DNA from: a bacterium
GTDB lineage: Bacteria; Pseudomonadota; Gammaproteobacteria; UBA6186; Azoamicaceae
DNA length: 45,170 nt
Assembly: GCA_027364575.1 (NCBI GenBank)
Contig: DAHXPC010000013.1
Location: 1-45,170 of the forward strand
Direction of reading: 5' to 3'
How positions within the stretch are numbered: position 1 is the first letter of the stretch; each line of letters begins with the position of its first letter. The notes beneath the pieces were generated by a model. That model saw only the letters and a list, made by a program, of their open reading frames with translations, searched no databases and was not told the origin of the DNA. Positions 7,137 to 18,656 of this stretch are shown here, piece after piece. A program made the position numbers and the translations under genes.

Positions 7137-9116
7137 TTATTTTACTCCAGGCTGAGTCAGTAGCATCCAACTGATTAACAGCAAAAAACCTAGGATCATA
7201 AAAAAGGCATAATGATACAAATGGCCTGTTTGGAATTGGCGCAATCGATTCGCTATATGATCAATCGCATTGGCAGTGCCATTCACACCCATACCATCAA
7301 TCAGTTTATTATCCCATTGCTGCCAAAACGATCGCCCAAGGGACATGCCCTGCATTGCAATTTTTTCATAAAATGTATCAAAGCCAAATTTATGGTTTAA
7401 GATCTTATTCAGGCTAGGAAAAGTTTTTTGAATGTGGCTACTTAACTGCGGATAACGCACATAGCAAAGCCATGCGATCAAAACCCCTGCCATACTTAAG
7501 TAAAATGGCAACTGCCAGAAGCCCTGCAGTGCCATGGCAAAGGCACCTTGAAAATGTGCTTGCAGCATGGCAAAGCCCGGATGCAGCGCATCGTTGATTG
7601 TAATGGAGCCGTTAAAGTAACCCTGCAGTAAAGGCCCAACCAATAGATAGCCCGCGCTCATGGATAAAAGTGCTAATACTATTAATGGCAATCTAATGTT
7701 AAGGCTTGGCTCGCATAAATGGCTAATGGTTTCAACGGACATTGTTGCTTTACTGTGAAAAACGACAAAAAATAATCTAAAGGTATATAAAGCGGTAATC
7801 AATACACTGCCTAATGCGATATAATAGGCTATGGATGCACCCGGCATTGTCGATACTTTAACCGCTTCAATAATCAAGTCTTTAGAATAAAAACCGGCAA
7901 AAGGCGGAAAGCCAATTAAAGCAAGGCTACCGATTAGCATCGTTATATAAGTAATCGGCATATATTTTTTAAGATCGCCCATCTGCCAAATATTTTGTTC
8001 ATGATGTAAAGCCATTATCACTGAGCCTGCGCCTAAAAATAACAGGGCTTTAAAAAAGGCATGCGTAACCAAATGGAAAATGCCAATCGGGTAGGCGGAT
8101 ACACCCATGGCTATCATCATATAGCCTAATTGTGAAAGGGTTGAATAGGCAATAATCCTTTTTATATCGTTTTGCACCAGAGCAACAAGCCCCATTAATA
8201 AACACGTCAGTGTTCCGATGAGTAATATGAAATGCAAAGCGAAGGCAGAATGCTCAAAAAGCGCGGACAAGCGCGCCACCATAAAGACACCCGCGGTTAC
8301 CATCGTCGCTGCATGGATTAAGGCTGAAATAGGCGTTGGCCCTTCCATAGAATCGGGTAACCAAACATGCAAAGGAACTTGAGCCGATTTCCCCATAGCA
8401 CCAATAAAAAGACAAATACAGGCAAAGGGAATAATGGGAATAGCAATTGGGTTAAAAAGCATAATGGCTTGCCCAGACACTGCCACCGTTTCAACCTGGC
8501 TAAACACCCTGGCATAATCTAGGGTCCCAAAGCCATAGGCTATAGCCGCAATGCCAAGTATAAAACCAAAATCTCCAATTCGATTGATGATAAAAGCTTT
8601 AAAGTTTGCAACCGTCGCACTTTCTTTATGAAACCAAAACCCGATAAGCAAATAGGAGATAACCCCCACCATTTCCCAACCAAAAAACAACTGTAGGAAA
8701 TTGTTACTGGTAACCAGTACTAACATGCCAAAGGTAAATAAAGTGATGTAGCTAAAAAAACGTCTATAGCCCGCATCGTCTCTCATATACCCCACCGTAT
8801 AGATATGAACCATGAAAGAAATAAAGGTCACGATACACATCATAGCAGCGGTTAATTTATCGATTAGCAATCCTGCCTGAAAACTAATATCCCCCGCAAC
8901 CGCCCAGGTATATAAGTGAATATTTAAAGCTTCTGTTTGAAAAAAAACCAGGGAAGTTAAGATACTGCAGGACAAGATCGATGCAACGCCTACCGCACCA
9001 ATACACAGCGTATGCACCCAAGATTTACTTAAATTTCTGCCCAATACACCCGTAAACACGGCCGCAGCCAGAGGAGTGAGCAGCGTTGCAAGCGCTAGGC
9101 TTTTAAGATCCAGCAT
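7137..9116 (-). CDS. nuoL: NADH-quinone oxidoreductase subunit L
   Basis: A 659-residue distal antiporter-like subunit of complex I. The N-terminal Proton_antipo_N region and the central Proton_antipo_M region (FGWEMVGVISYLLIGFW, KSAQVPLHVWLPDSMEGPTP, AYSTLSQLGYMM) are followed by an extended C-terminal part ending in a final membrane helix. This fits the lateral amphipathic helix and anchor of NuoL. Length is close to E. coli NuoL (613) with a slightly longer C-terminus. It starts 3 bp after nuoK, in the expected operon order. Confidence 0.97.
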   Translation of the reverse strand: MLDLKSLALATLLTPLAAAVFTGVLGRNLSKSWVHTLCIGAVGVASILSCSILTSLVFFQTEALNIHLYTWAVAGDISFQAGLLIDKLTAAMMCIVTFISFMVHIYTVGYMRDDAGYRRFFSYITLFTFGMLVLVTSNNFLQLFFGWEMVGVISYLLIGFWFHKESATVANFKAFIINRIGDFGFILGIAAIAYGFGTLDYARVFSQVETVAVSGQAIMLFNPIAIPIIPFACICLFIGAMGKSAQVPLHVWLPDSMEGPTPISALIHAATMVTAGVFMVARLSALFEHSAFALHFILLIGTLTCLLMGLVALVQNDIKRIIAYSTLSQLGYMMIAMGVSAYPIGIFHLVTHAFFKALLFLGAGSVIMALHHEQNIWQMGDLKKYMPITYITMLIGSLALIGFPPFAGFYSKDLIIEAVKVSTMPGASIAYYIALGSVLITALYTFRLFFVVFHSKATMSVETISHLCEPSLNIRLPLIVLALLSMSAGYLLVGPLLQGYFNGSITINDALHPGFAMLQAHFQGAFAMALQGFWQLPFYLSMAGVLIAWLCYVRYPQLSSHIQKTFPSLNKILNHKFGFDTFYEKIAMQGMSLGRSFWQQWDNKLIDGMGVNGTANAIDHIANRLRQFQTGHLYHYAFFMILGFLLLISWMLLTQPGVK

Positions 9117-9119
9117 ACT

Positions 9120-9425
9120 TTATCCTTTTAACATGTCCATTTTGTCTACGTTAATCGTGCCTTTCTTTCTAAACAAAACAACCAGAATGGCAAGCCCAAT
9201 GGCCGCTTCTGCGGCTGCAACAGTTAGGATAAAGAAAACAAATAGCTGTCCTTCCAAATCATGTAGATAATGTGAAAATGCAATAAAATTGGTACTAACC
9301 GATAATAGGATAAGTTCCAAGCACATCAAGAGGGTAATCACATTTTTACGATTCATAAAAATACCGGCGACGCCTAAGCCAAATAAAATAGCGCTGAAGG
9401 TCAGATAATCCGATAATGCAATCAT
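9120..9425 (-). CDS. nuoK: NADH-quinone oxidoreductase subunit K
   Basis: A 101-residue, three-helix membrane subunit of complex I. Typical NuoK segments are present: [24 protein letters not shown] with the conserved Glu in the second helix, and [18 protein letters not shown] with the second conserved Glu. The ATG overlaps the nuoJ stop by 4 bases (ATGA), a sign of translational coupling. Length matches the family exactly (about 100). Confidence 0.97.
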   Translation of the reverse strand: MIALSDYLTFSAILFGLGVAGIFMNRKNVITLLMCLELILLSVSTNFIAFSHYLHDLEGQLFVFFILTVAAAEAAIGLAILVVLFRKKGTINVDKMDMLKG

Positions 9426-10030
9426 AGGTTCTTCTTCCCTATCTCAAATTGGACAAGTTTGATGCGGTCTTCTTTGCGAGTTTCAATTTGTTTAGAAGCA
9501 ATAAAGGCTATGCGTTGCGACCGGCTTCTAAAGGTTAAGCTAATGGCAGCGACAATTGCGGTTAATAGTAAAACACCCGCCAGTTCAAAAGGATATAGAA
9601 AACGGGTGAATAATACCGTGCCTAGGGCCACTATATTGCTAGCGACTTTAGGCTGAATACTAAGAGGCGTTATCACATTTAAGCCAAATTTTTCACCTCC
9701 CACCGCATAGGCTAATCCAATGATCAATAGTGCGGCAACGCCTAAGCCAAAAGGCAAATACCGGGTAAATCCTTCGCGCAACGAGGCAATATCCACATCC
9801 AGCATCATAATCACAAATAAAAACAATACCATCACTGCCCCAACATACACCAATATTAGGGTTAGAGCTAAAAATTCAGCTTCCAGCAACATCCATATAC
9901 CGGCGGTTGCAAAGAACGTTAAAATTAAAAATAAAGCAGATTTTACCGAATTTTTAGAAAAAATCACCATACTTGCACTTAAAATGGCTAACAGGGAAAA
10001 AATATAAAACACCACTTGTTCTATCTTCAT
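9422..10030 (-). CDS. nuoJ: NADH-quinone oxidoreductase subunit J
   Basis: A 202-residue, five-helix membrane subunit of complex I; the segment [22 protein letters not shown] is diagnostic. I chose ATG 10030 ([11 protein letters not shown]), which overlaps the nuoI stop by one base (TGATG) and has GAGG five bases upstream. An upstream in-frame ATG at 10048 would add six charged residues inside nuoI. The C-terminal tail after the last helix is basic and about 40 residues long, within family variation. Confidence 0.95.
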   Translation of the reverse strand: MKIEQVVFYIFSLLAILSASMVIFSKNSVKSALFLILTFFATAGIWMLLEAEFLALTLILVYVGAVMVLFLFVIMMLDVDIASLREGFTRYLPFGLGVAALLIIGLAYAVGGEKFGLNVITPLSIQPKVASNIVALGTVLFTRFLYPFELAGVLLLTAIVAAISLTFRSRSQRIAFIASKQIETRKEDRIKLVQFEIGKKNL

Positions 10031-10542
10031 CAGTCCTCGCTTCTCCATTGCTCTTTTCTATCGACGGCTATTTGGGATTCATATTTATCCCCAATCGCCA
10101 ATAATTTGTCTTTGGTTAAAATATTTTGCCCACGTTTTTCAAAATGATATTCTGAAAGGCCTGTTTCAACGATGGCATCTACCGGGCATGCTTCTTCACA
10201 AAAACCACAATAGACGCATTTAAATAAATCGATTTCATACAGGGTTGTACGTCTTGAGCCATCTTCCCTAGGCATTGCTTCAATCGTAATGGCTAATGCC
10301 GGACAAACCGCTTCACAGAGCTTACAGGCAATACAGCGTTCCTCCCCATTGGGATAGCGTCGTAATGCATGAAGACCTCGAAATCGCGCAGAACGTGGAA
10401 TAGATTCTTCGGGGTATTGTATGGTGACTTTGCTTGAAAAAAGATGCCGGCCCGTCAGTTTTAGCCCTAATAATAATTCCCACAACAAAAAACTTTTAAC
10501 GTAATGTCGTAATCGCTTTAATAGTGTCATTTTATTTCCCAT
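10030..10542 (-). CDS. nuoI: NADH-quinone oxidoreductase subunit I (2x[4Fe-4S])
   Basis: A 170-residue ferredoxin-like subunit carrying clusters N6a and N6b. Two CxxCxxCxxxCP motifs are seen: Cys70, 73, 76, 80 and Cys109, 112, 115, 119. It transfers electrons from the peripheral arm toward NuoB. An internal ATG at 10530 ([11 protein letters not shown]) could also be the start and would give 166 residues; GGGTGGA lies right before the first ATG, so translation start is not settled. Ten bases separate it from nuoH. Confidence 0.97.
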   Translation of the reverse strand: MGNKMTLLKRLRHYVKSFLLWELLLGLKLTGRHLFSSKVTIQYPEESIPRSARFRGLHALRRYPNGEERCIACKLCEAVCPALAITIEAMPREDGSRRTTLYEIDLFKCVYCGFCEEACPVDAIVETGLSEYHFEKRGQNILTKDKLLAIGDKYESQIAVDRKEQWRSED

Positions 10543-10552
10543 TCCACCCTAT

Positions 10553-11578
10553 TCACGAAAACCAAGGGCCAACACCGATTTTAATCATAACTGCCAATAC
10601 AACAATCCAAATCAAAGTAAGGGGAATAAATATTTTCCAACCTAGACGCATAATTTGATCATAGCGATAGCGCGGAAAAGTCGCTCTAAACCATAAAAAA
10701 AGAAATAAGAAAAAGCTTACTTTTAGCATGAACCAAACAATACCTGGTATCCAAGACAAATATTGATCCAGAAACGGAATGCCCTGAAATGGAGATAGCC
10801 AGCCACCTAAAAACATAATCGTTGCTAATGCTGAGACCAGCGTCATATTGGCATATTCTGCTAAGAAAAACAGGGCGAAGGCAATGCCTGAGTATTCAAC
10901 GTGAAAGCCGGCAACAATTTCGGACTCGCCCTCTGATACATCAAACGGCAATCGGTTTGTTTCCGCCACGGCTGAAATCCAATACACCACAAACAAAGGC
11001 AATAAGGGCAACCAATACCAATGGTGGATCCCACCAGATTGCGCTGCAATAATATCGGATAAATTCAGGGTGCCTGCTGCCATTACAACGCCGACTACCG
11101 AAAACCCCATTGCAATTTCATAAGAAACCATTTGCGCGGCTGATCGAAGGGCACCTAAAAAAGCGTATTTAGAATTGGATGCCCAACCGGCAATAATAAT
11201 CCCATACACGGAAAGGGAAGTCATGGACAATAAATATAACAAACCCACATTAATATCGGCCAATACCCATTCCGGTTGAAATGGAATCACTGCCCATGCG
11301 GCAAGTGCTGGCCCTATCGCCAATATAGGCGCCACGATAAATAAATACTGATTTGCCCGGCTGGGCATAATAATTTCTTTAAACAGTAATTTTAACCCAT
11401 CGGCAATGGGCTGCATCAACCCTAAGGGTCCAACACGGTTTGGACCTACGCGATCTTGCATAAATCCAACAATTTTACGCTCGGCCAATGAAAGATAGGC
11501 GGCTGTTAGCAGCAATGACACTATAATGATCACCACTTTAATCATTATCCATCCTAATGTTAGAAAATTCTCTAGCAT
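10553..11578 (-). CDS. nuoH: NADH-quinone oxidoreductase subunit H
   Basis: A 341-residue membrane subunit of complex I at the quinone-binding interface. Clear signatures are [20 protein letters not shown] (residues 32-51), [13 protein letters not shown], and [20 protein letters not shown] with the conserved acidic loop. About eight helices. Length agrees with the family (E. coli 325). Operon neighbours are nuoG upstream and nuoI downstream. Confidence 0.97.
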   Translation of the reverse strand: MLENFLTLGWIMIKVVIIIVSLLLTAAYLSLAERKIVGFMQDRVGPNRVGPLGLMQPIADGLKLLFKEIIMPSRANQYLFIVAPILAIGPALAAWAVIPFQPEWVLADINVGLLYLLSMTSLSVYGIIIAGWASNSKYAFLGALRSAAQMVSYEIAMGFSVVGVVMAAGTLNLSDIIAAQSGGIHHWYWLPLLPLFVVYWISAVAETNRLPFDVSEGESEIVAGFHVEYSGIAFALFFLAEYANMTLVSALATIMFLGGWLSPFQGIPFLDQYLSWIPGIVWFMLKVSFFLFLFLWFRATFPRYRYDQIMRLGWKIFIPLTLIWIVVLAVMIKIGVGPWFS

Positions 11579-11587
11579 TATTTCTTC

Positions 11588-13957
11588 CTATATATTTTCA
11601 AGCTTAAGCACAGAATAAGGCCCACCCAAGGATACGGTATCTTCAAGGCCAGAAAAAATCATCGCCGTATTATCGGGCATTTGTTCATCGATCAATAAGG
11701 GTAATTGCATCACACAATCTTCACACTGCACGCGAACCGCCTCCCCTACCAAATTTAAGCGGGTGGCAAGCGTTCGGTTAATCTGCAGCCCCCGAAAACC
11801 GGCATCCTTTGTTTGTTGTAAAGCGGGCGCCCGTCTAACTAAGCCATCACTTGCATATAGCGGAATGGGCGCAATTCGAATAATCTCATCTGTATTGGCA
11901 AGATATTCAATCGGATCTACACAAAAGGGCTTTATGACAGTCAATTCTGGTGTTCCGATTTCCAACCGTAAGGCCGCCAATACGTCCTCACAAGTTTCAT
12001 AGTCAAAATCGGGAATATCGCACACATTGCCAAGCACCCGTAATATTTTCCACCCCGGGCGACTTTCCTCAAATGGATTTGCCACCGCCACAAATGATTG
12101 CCATTGCCCTTCGGTATTCACCAAGGTGCCTGAGGTCTCGCTAAACGGCGCCAGGGGTAACCATACATCCACCGCCTTTTGTAAAGATGGACTTTCAAAA
12201 GTATTGATGGCAACCACAAATTCAGCTTGTTCTAAAGCACGCCGTGCCTTTGCACCTTCTATACAATCTAGATGGGGTTCAACATTCACCAGTACGTAGG
12301 CTTTCAGTGCTTTTTCAAACATTTCAGCAATGGTAAATCCAGCCTCACCTTGTACCGATTTTCCGCCTGGTAACCGATGCGGAATACAACCGGAAAGCCA
12401 TGCCCCCGCGCTATTCGATCCGTCTGTTAATATCCCAACTTTTGCGCCGCTTAATTCTGAGATCAACTGGGTTAAAGCCTTTATTTGTGAAAAAGCCGGG
12501 TGACTTGCCGCAAGGGCTCCCATAACAATCATTTTTTTACCGCTTGCCCGCAAAAGATTGGCCATCTGTATATCGACAGCTTCCGGTTCAATCGAGGCCA
12601 ACCAGGCAGCCTCTTTAGCGAAATGAATTTCGCTTTGATTGAGTAATGCCTTTGCGATTTTGGCCAGACCCAGTACCAAATTTCCTTGGCAAACAATAGA
12701 CTTTAGCGCTATATCAAAATTAAAGGGCACATCTACTGGGTTAACTACCAACGCTTTTCCGCCAGCCAACGCCATTTTACGCAGCTTCAAACCTATAATG
12801 GGTTGTTCTTTGCGAATATCCGAGCCTACCAATAAAACAAGGGATTGTTGTTCAAGTTCATTGATGGGAAGTCCTAAACCAGGAAATAGGGGTGCGCCTT
12901 CTTGATGACGAAAATCACTTTGCCGTAACCGATGATCAATACTATGACTGCCAAGTCCGCGCATCCATTTTTGTAACAAATATCCTTCTTCCAGCGTTGC
13001 ATTCGGTGACAACAGTGCACCGATTGCATTGGCACCATGCTGAGACCCGATTTGCGACAGCCGATTGGCAATATATTCTAAAGCGATTTGCCAGGAAACG
13101 GTTTGCCATTCACCCTTAAGCTTTATTTTTGGCTGAGTTAACCGATCAGAGTGATAAAGCGCTTCATAACTGAATCGATCTCTATCGGAAACCCAAGCTT
13201 CATTGATGCTTTCGTTTTCTCTAGGCACCACACGCATCACTTGGTTGCGCCTTGTGTGCACATAAATATGAGAACCCACGCAATCATGCGGTGCAATACT
13301 CGGAGTTTGTTTTAATTCCCAACCCCGCGCGGTGAAACGATAAGGCTTTGAGGTGAGAGCGCCCACTGGGCATAAATCAATCATATTGCCAGACAATTCA
13401 GATGAAACGCTTTGTTCAATAAACGTCCCAATTTCTAAGCATTCTCCGCGACCGGTGGCCCCCAATTCTCGAATACCCGCAACTTCAGTTCCAAAGCGTA
13501 CGCAGCGCGTACATTGAATACAGCGGGTCAGATCCGTAGCGATTAAAGATCCGATATTTTTATCCTTAACTACGCGCTTGCCTTCGGTATAACGCGAGGC
13601 ATCTTGTCCATATCCCATAGAGAGATCTTGTAACTCACATTCACCACCTTGATCACAAATAGGACAATCTAAGGGATGATTAATCAACAGAAATTCCATC
13701 ACCGCTTTTTGCGCCAACAACGCTTTGGGAGAACGTGTCCATACCTTCATCCCTTCGGTAACTGGGGTTGCACAAGCCGGCAGTGGTTTGGGTGCACGCT
13801 CTACTTCCACCAAACACATGCGACAACTGGCTGCAATAGACAGTTTTTTATGATAACAAAAGCGTGGTATCTGAATATTTGAGCAATCAGCCACTTCAAT
13901 GATCATTGAGCCTGCTTCTGCTTCTATTTTTTTTCCGTTAATTTCTATAAATGGCAT
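11588..13957 (-). CDS. nuoG: NADH-quinone oxidoreductase subunit G
   Basis: A 789-residue peripheral-arm subunit. The N-terminal [2Fe-2S] ferredoxin domain has Cys34, 45, 48 and 62. A His/Cys [4Fe-4S] motif follows (HPLDCPICDQGGECELQDL), then the second [4Fe-4S] pattern CIQCTRC and a molybdopterin-oxidoreductase-like domain without cofactor function (about 220-690). The extra cluster N7 motif of E. coli NuoG is not obvious; the region around residues 230-245 (a CVGSHIYVHTRRNQ stretch) keeps only one cysteine. It channels electrons from NuoF toward NuoI. It starts 21 bp after nuoF. Confidence 0.95.
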   Translation of the reverse strand: MPFIEINGKKIEAEAGSMIIEVADCSNIQIPRFCYHKKLSIAASCRMCLVEVERAPKPLPACATPVTEGMKVWTRSPKALLAQKAVMEFLLINHPLDCPICDQGGECELQDLSMGYGQDASRYTEGKRVVKDKNIGSLIATDLTRCIQCTRCVRFGTEVAGIRELGATGRGECLEIGTFIEQSVSSELSGNMIDLCPVGALTSKPYRFTARGWELKQTPSIAPHDCVGSHIYVHTRRNQVMRVVPRENESINEAWVSDRDRFSYEALYHSDRLTQPKIKLKGEWQTVSWQIALEYIANRLSQIGSQHGANAIGALLSPNATLEEGYLLQKWMRGLGSHSIDHRLRQSDFRHQEGAPLFPGLGLPINELEQQSLVLLVGSDIRKEQPIIGLKLRKMALAGGKALVVNPVDVPFNFDIALKSIVCQGNLVLGLAKIAKALLNQSEIHFAKEAAWLASIEPEAVDIQMANLLRASGKKMIVMGALAASHPAFSQIKALTQLISELSGAKVGILTDGSNSAGAWLSGCIPHRLPGGKSVQGEAGFTIAEMFEKALKAYVLVNVEPHLDCIEGAKARRALEQAEFVVAINTFESPSLQKAVDVWLPLAPFSETSGTLVNTEGQWQSFVAVANPFEESRPGWKILRVLGNVCDIPDFDYETCEDVLAALRLEIGTPELTVIKPFCVDPIEYLANTDEIIRIAPIPLYASDGLVRRAPALQQTKDAGFRGLQINRTLATRLNLVGEAVRVQCEDCVMQLPLLIDEQMPDNTAMIFSGLEDTVSLGGPYSVLKLENI

Positions 13958-13978
13958 AATACAAAACCCTTGAAACCT

Positions 13979-15253
13979 TTAGATAGTTTGCGCCAAACAC
14001 TGCTGATGGTTAATATAGCTTTCAAATTCATCGCGAAAATGTTTCAGAAAACTTTGCACTGGCATTGCCGCTGCATCCCCTAATGCGCAAATAGTTCTGC
14101 CGCTAATGCCATTCGCAATCTCTAATACCTGATCTAAATCTTTAAGACTGCCTTTCCCAGCTTCTATACGCTGCAAAATGCGAAACATCCAACCGGTGCC
14201 TTCTCGACATGGCGTACATTGCCCACACGATTCTTCTGCATAAAAATGGGCAATGCGCAACAGCACTTTGACCATACAAGTAGTCTCATCCATGATAATC
14301 ACCGCACCCGATCCCAGCATCGAGCCTGCCTGGCTGATCGCATCATAATCCATCGTCAGATCCAGCATTTGATGGGCGGTTAAAACAGGGGCAGAGGATC
14401 CGCCTGGGATAACCGCTTTTAATTTTCGTCCCCCTTTCATGCCCCCCGCCATTTCTAATAATTTTGCAAAAGGGGTGCCCAATGGAATTTCATAATTACC
14501 CGGTGCATTGACATGGCCCGAAACGCTAAAAATCTTACAGCCACCATTATTGGGTTTTCCCAATTCTAAAAACCATTTTCCCCCGTGTTGCAAAATAACA
14601 GGCACCGATGCAAAGGTCTCTGTATTGTTTATATTGGTGGGACGTCCATAAACACCATAGTTCGCTGGGAAAGGCGGTTTAAAGCGAGGAAAGCCTTTTT
14701 TCCCTTCAATGGACTCCATAAGTGCTGTTTCTTCGCCACAAATATAAGCACCCGCACCCGATACATTATGCAGTTCAAAATCAAAGCCACTGCCTAAAAT
14801 ATTTTTGCCGATTAGCCCTAACTTGCGCGCTTCCAACAACGCATTTTCAATCCGTTCAAACCCTTCAAAAAATTCACCGCGCACATAGTGATACCCAATG
14901 CTGGCACCCATGACATAAGCGGCAATCGCAATGCCTTCAATAATTTGGTGCGGATTAAAGCGTAGAATATCCCGATCCTTAAAAGTGCCCGGCTCTCCTT
15001 CATCTGAGTTACAAACAATATATTTTTGCCCCGGCGCACCGCGCGAGATAAAACTCCATTTTAAACCCGTTGGAAAGCCTGCGCCGCCTCGACCCCGCAA
15101 GGAAGACAGTTTTAATTCATCAATGATACTGGCCGGCGTTATATTGTCTGTGAATATTTTTTTCCAAACACTATACCCACCCACACTTTGATAGGCTTCT
15201 AGACTCCAAGAGGTATCTAAGTGAAGGGTACGAAAACAAATTTCATTTGCCAT
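13979..15253 (-). CDS. nuoF: NADH-quinone oxidoreductase subunit F (NADH/FMN site)
   Basis: A 424-residue flavoprotein subunit that oxidises NADH. The glycine-rich NADH site [15 protein letters not shown] (about 52-66), the FMN-binding [14 protein letters not shown], and the N3 [4Fe-4S] motif [15 protein letters not shown] near the C-terminus are all present. The start codon ATG 15253 overlaps the nuoE 3' end by 11 bases. Length fits the family. Confidence 0.97.
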   Translation of the reverse strand: MANEICFRTLHLDTSWSLEAYQSVGGYSVWKKIFTDNITPASIIDELKLSSLRGRGGAGFPTGLKWSFISRGAPGQKYIVCNSDEGEPGTFKDRDILRFNPHQIIEGIAIAAYVMGASIGYHYVRGEFFEGFERIENALLEARKLGLIGKNILGSGFDFELHNVSGAGAYICGEETALMESIEGKKGFPRFKPPFPANYGVYGRPTNINNTETFASVPVILQHGGKWFLELGKPNNGGCKIFSVSGHVNAPGNYEIPLGTPFAKLLEMAGGMKGGRKLKAVIPGGSSAPVLTAHQMLDLTMDYDAISQAGSMLGSGAVIIMDETTCMVKVLLRIAHFYAEESCGQCTPCREGTGWMFRILQRIEAGKGSLKDLDQVLEIANGISGRTICALGDAAAMPVQSFLKHFRDEFESYINHQQCLAQTI

Positions 15254-15749
15254 CCTTTATTTCCTTAGGTTCCAACGTGGCTAAAATATCGTCAATACGT
15301 TCAGGCGTTAAATTTTCATAATAAATCTGCCCAATTTGCATGGCGGGCGCACCGTCACAGGCGGCAAGACATTCTACTTCTTTTAAAGTAAAACAACCAT
15401 CTTGCGTCGTTTCACCCCATTCAATATTTAAGCGTTTTTTAAGATGCTGAACAATTTTGTCTCCGTTATTTAACAAGCAGGCGATATTGGTACACACGGA
15501 AATTTTATGTTTGCCAATAGGCTGTAATTCAAACATGCTATAAAAAGTTGCCACCTCATATACCGCAATCTTAGGCATGGCTAAATAGGCTGCTACCGCT
15601 TCTATTGCGCCTTCGGTTAGCCATCCGCCATTTTCATCTTGAAGCACTTTTAAAGCATGGATTACACAAGATTGCTTTTGATCAATGGGATATTTTAGCA
15701 GCCAAGCGTCAATGGATTGTTTTGCCTTTAACGACAATATCACAGTCAC
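15243..15749 (-). CDS. nuoE: NADH-quinone oxidoreductase subunit E
   Basis: A 168-residue thioredoxin-like [2Fe-2S] subunit (cluster N1a). Ligands are Cys86, Cys91 (CTNIAC) and Cys127, Cys131 (CLAAC). The start is GTG, and GTGA overlaps the nuoD stop by four bases, suggesting coupled translation. It partners NuoF in the NADH-dehydrogenase module. Confidence 0.96.
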   Translation of the reverse strand: MTVILSLKAKQSIDAWLLKYPIDQKQSCVIHALKVLQDENGGWLTEGAIEAVAAYLAMPKIAVYEVATFYSMFELQPIGKHKISVCTNIACLLNNGDKIVQHLKKRLNIEWGETTQDGCFTLKEVECLAACDGAPAMQIGQIYYENLTPERIDDILATLEPKEIKDGK

Positions 15750-16999
15750 CGATCGACCTCCCCAAATACAATATCTTGGGTACCAATAATGGCAACCACA
15801 TCGGCTAACATATGGCCTCTTGCCATTTCATCCAGGGCTGCTAAATGCGGAAAGCCTGCGGCACGGATCTTGACTCGATACGGTTTATTTGCCCCATCTG
15901 ACACCAAATAGACGCCAAATTCACCTTTAGGATGTTCCAAGGCTGCATAGGCTTCGCCCTTCGGCAATGAATACCCTTCTGAAAATAATTTAAAATGATG
16001 AATTAAAGATTCCATATCCTGCTTCATGGCAATCCGTGAGGGGGGCGCTATTTTATGATTTTCTAACATAACAGGGCCTGGATTTTGCCGCAGCCAATTC
16101 ACACACTGGCGCACAATATGGGTAGATTGGCGCATTTCTTCAATGCGCACGAGATAACGATCGTAACAATCGCCTTCTGTTCCGATCGGAATTTCAAAAT
16201 TCATCGCTTCATAAACTGCATAGGGTTGTGTTTTACGTAAGTCCCAAGCGACCCCCGATCCCCGCAACATAGGACCCGAAAACCCCAATTGCAATGCTCT
16301 TTCTTTAGAGACCACGCCGATGCCAACGGTTCTTTGTTTCCAAATTCGATTATCGGTTAATAACGTTTCATATTCATCGATGCGTTTGGGAAAACGGTCG
16401 GTAAAATCCCAGATAAAATCAAGCAATGAACCCTCTCGGTTCTCATTCATTTTGGCGATTTCTTTGGCATTATGCCAACGTGAGGCCTTATACTTCGGCA
16501 TCTGTGCCGGCAGATCGCGATATACCCCACCCGGACGATAATAAGTGGCATGCATTCTTGCACCCGAGGCGGCTTCATAACAATCTAAAAGATCTTCACG
16601 TTCGCGAAAACAGTATAAAAACATGGTCATAGCCCCAATATCGAGCGCATGGGCGGCTAGCCATAATAAATGATTTAAAATACGGGTTATTTCATCAAAC
16701 ATCACCCGTATATATTGCGCACGAACGGGTGGCTTGATGCCTAATAATTTTTCAATGGCCATGACATAGCCATGCTCATTGCACATCATAGAAACGTAAT
16801 CTAGCCTATCCATATAGCCAATATTTTGATTATAGGGTTTACTTTCTGCTAATTTTTCTGTCGCCCGATGTAATAATCCAATATGCGGATCTGCGCGCTC
16901 AATCACCTCTCCATCCATTTCTAACACCAGACGAAGTACACCATGTGCTGCCGGATGCTGAGGTCCAAAATTAATGGTGTAGTTTTGTATTTCACTCAT
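15746..16999 (-). CDS. nuoD: NADH-quinone oxidoreductase subunit D
   Basis: A 417-residue 49-kDa-type subunit that forms the quinone pocket with NuoB. Visible motifs: [22 protein letters not shown] at the N-terminus, [13 protein letters not shown], and the terminal DIVFGEVDR. It is separate from nuoC, unlike the fused nuoCD of E. coli. I chose ATG 16999; a TTG one codon upstream (17002) is less likely. The start overlaps the nuoC 3' end by eight bases. Confidence 0.97.
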   Translation of the reverse strand: MSEIQNYTINFGPQHPAAHGVLRLVLEMDGEVIERADPHIGLLHRATEKLAESKPYNQNIGYMDRLDYVSMMCNEHGYVMAIEKLLGIKPPVRAQYIRVMFDEITRILNHLLWLAAHALDIGAMTMFLYCFREREDLLDCYEAASGARMHATYYRPGGVYRDLPAQMPKYKASRWHNAKEIAKMNENREGSLLDFIWDFTDRFPKRIDEYETLLTDNRIWKQRTVGIGVVSKERALQLGFSGPMLRGSGVAWDLRKTQPYAVYEAMNFEIPIGTEGDCYDRYLVRIEEMRQSTHIVRQCVNWLRQNPGPVMLENHKIAPPSRIAMKQDMESLIHHFKLFSEGYSLPKGEAYAALEHPKGEFGVYLVSDGANKPYRVKIRAAGFPHLAALDEMARGHMLADVVAIIGTQDIVFGEVDR

Positions 17000-17672
17000 C
17001 AATCACAGATCCCTGTTGTTCAATATACCGATTATCGTTACGGATGGTTTTAGGCACTAAAGTTCTAGGCGAGATACTAACCGGTTCATAAATCACTCTT
17101 TGCTCCTTGGCAGAATATCGCATTTCCACCTGGCCAATTAGCGGAAAATCTTTACGGAAAGGGTGACCAATAAACCCATAGTCGGTCAAGATGCGCCGTA
17201 AATCGGGATGCCCTTCAAATAATATGCCAAACAGATCAAAAGCTTCTCGTTCATACCAATTAGCAGAATTCCAAATAGGAACAACCGAACTCACCACCGG
17301 TGGATCATTTTGGGCAAAGGTCTTCAGACGAATGCGCTGATTATTCTGAATGGACAATAAATGATAAACGACTGCAAATCGATGTGGACTTTCTGGGTTA
17401 CCATTTAAAGATCCGACGCCACGCGAAAAGCCTTTTTTAGTCGCACCCCCGGTTTCCCACTCAGATTCCCCATAGTGTAAATAATCAACGCCACATAAAT
17501 CTATCAGCATTTCAAAGTGAAATATCGGATCGTCCCTTAATAAATAACAGACATCTACAATATGTTCTGGCAATACTTCAATCGTTAATTCTTCAAAGGC
17601 TATTTTGCAAGATTGCAGCTTATCACTTAACTTTTCCTCAATTTGGTTGCTTAACTGCCGTAGGCTATCCAT
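16992..17672 (-). CDS. nuoC: NADH-quinone oxidoreductase subunit C
   Basis: A 226-residue 30-kDa-type subunit. The conserved C-terminal signature [29 protein letters not shown] is followed by [12 protein letters not shown]. The N-terminal part contains the usual [17 protein letters not shown] segment, with an insert rich in Gly/Lys before the [11 protein letters not shown] strand. It is a scaffold subunit of the peripheral arm. It starts 2 bp after nuoB. Confidence 0.96.
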   Translation of the reverse strand: MDSLRQLSNQIEEKLSDKLQSCKIAFEELTIEVLPEHIVDVCYLLRDDPIFHFEMLIDLCGVDYLHYGESEWETGGATKKGFSRGVGSLNGNPESPHRFAVVYHLLSIQNNQRIRLKTFAQNDPPVVSSVVPIWNSANWYEREAFDLFGILFEGHPDLRRILTDYGFIGHPFRKDFPLIGQVEMRYSAKEQRVIYEPVSISPRTLVPKTIRNDNRYIEQQGSVIDE

Positions 17673-17674
17673 CC

Positions 17675-18160
17675 CTATTCCTCATGACGGGCAATTGTGT
17701 TGGTGCGCTTTATCTTATTTTGCAGTTGAATAATCCCGTAAATAAGGGCTTCTGCGGTGGGGGGACAGCCTGGTACATAGATATCCACCGGGATAATGCG
17801 ATCGCAGCCCCGTACAACCGAATATGAGTAATGATAATAGCCGCCGCCATTGGCACAGGAACCCATAGAAATAACCCAACGGGGTTCTGCCATTTGATCG
17901 TAAACCTTGCGCAAAGCTTGACCCATTTTGTTACAGAGCGTTCCTGCAACAATCATAACGTCCGATTGCCGGGGACTGGGTCTAAATAAGGTTCCAAAGC
18001 GATCTAGATCGTAACGAGCTGCCCCTGCTTGCATCATTTCAACTGCACAACAGGCTAAACCGAAAGTCATTGGCCAGAGCGAGCCAGTTCGTGCCCAATT
18101 GACTAAGGCATCGACAGAAGTCGTTACATACCCTTCTTTTAAGAGTCCTTCTATTCCCAT
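17675..18160 (-). CDS. nuoB: NADH-quinone oxidoreductase subunit B (cluster N2)
   Basis: A 161-residue subunit holding the terminal [4Fe-4S] cluster N2. The tandem Cys37-Cys38 (LACCAVEMM), Cys102 (GSCANGGG) and Cys132 ([11 protein letters not shown]) are present. I chose ATG 18160 ([17 protein letters not shown]) because it matches family N-termini and overlaps the nuoA end by 10 bases. An upstream in-frame start at 18244 would add 28 residues read from nuoA sequence in another frame. Confidence 0.97.
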   Translation of the reverse strand: MGIEGLLKEGYVTTSVDALVNWARTGSLWPMTFGLACCAVEMMQAGAARYDLDRFGTLFRPSPRQSDVMIVAGTLCNKMGQALRKVYDQMAEPRWVISMGSCANGGGYYHYSYSVVRGCDRIIPVDIYVPGCPPTAEALIYGIIQLQNKIKRTNTIARHEE

Positions 18161-18507
18161 TCCAAGGCCCCCTTTTTCCACTCGTAGATAAATCCAACCA
18201 GCAGCATGGCAAAAAAGATCCCCATAGCACCCATACCGATCCAACCGATATCCCGGAGGACGACTGCAAAGGGAAATAAAAAGATCATTTCTAAATCAAA
18301 AATAATAAATAAGATGGCAACCAGGTAAAAACGCACATCAAATTTTACCCGTGCACTTTCGAAGGGTTCAAAACCACATTCATAGGGAGAAGACTTTTGA
18401 GGATTGGGGCGCCGCGGCCCTAAGCAAGCACCCAGGGTAAGAGGCACTAATCCACATAAAGCCCCTAAAATAATGAAAACTAAGATGGGTAAGTATTGCT
18501 CGATCAT
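18151..18507 (-). CDS. nuoA: NADH-quinone oxidoreductase subunit A
   Basis: A 118-residue, three-helix membrane subunit, first gene of the operon. Signatures: [33 protein letters not shown] (residues about 45-77). ATG 18507 ([11 protein letters not shown]) is preferred because NuoA proteins start just before this helix. A TTG at 18519 is possible and sits closer to a GAG ribosome-binding-like stretch. It lies 149 bp after the tRNA-Leu gene. Confidence 0.95.
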   Translation of the reverse strand: MIEQYLPILVFIILGALCGLVPLTLGACLGPRRPNPQKSSPYECGFEPFESARVKFDVRFYLVAILFIIFDLEMIFLFPFAVVLRDIGWIGMGAMGIFFAMLLVGFIYEWKKGALEWE

Positions 18508-18539
18508 AGGGTATTTCAATCACTCTGCGATTTCGTTTG

Positions 18540-18545
18540 AGTATA
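18540..18545 (-). promoter_or_regulatory. Possible -10 box upstream of nuoA
   Basis: On the minus strand TATACT lies about 33 bp before the nuoA start. The -35 region is weak (TGGCTA-like at about 18 bp spacing). A further TAGAAT lies slightly upstream. A separate nuo promoter in this 149-bp gap is plausible but rests on loose matches only. Confidence 0.3.
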
Positions 18546-18656
18546 AAGCACAAACCTGCATTCTAGCCACTTAATTACATAAACTTTGCTTAAAAGGCAG
18601 GGTAACGACGTGATTAATAATCGTCTTTCTTATATGTTAGTAAGATATGTTATTAT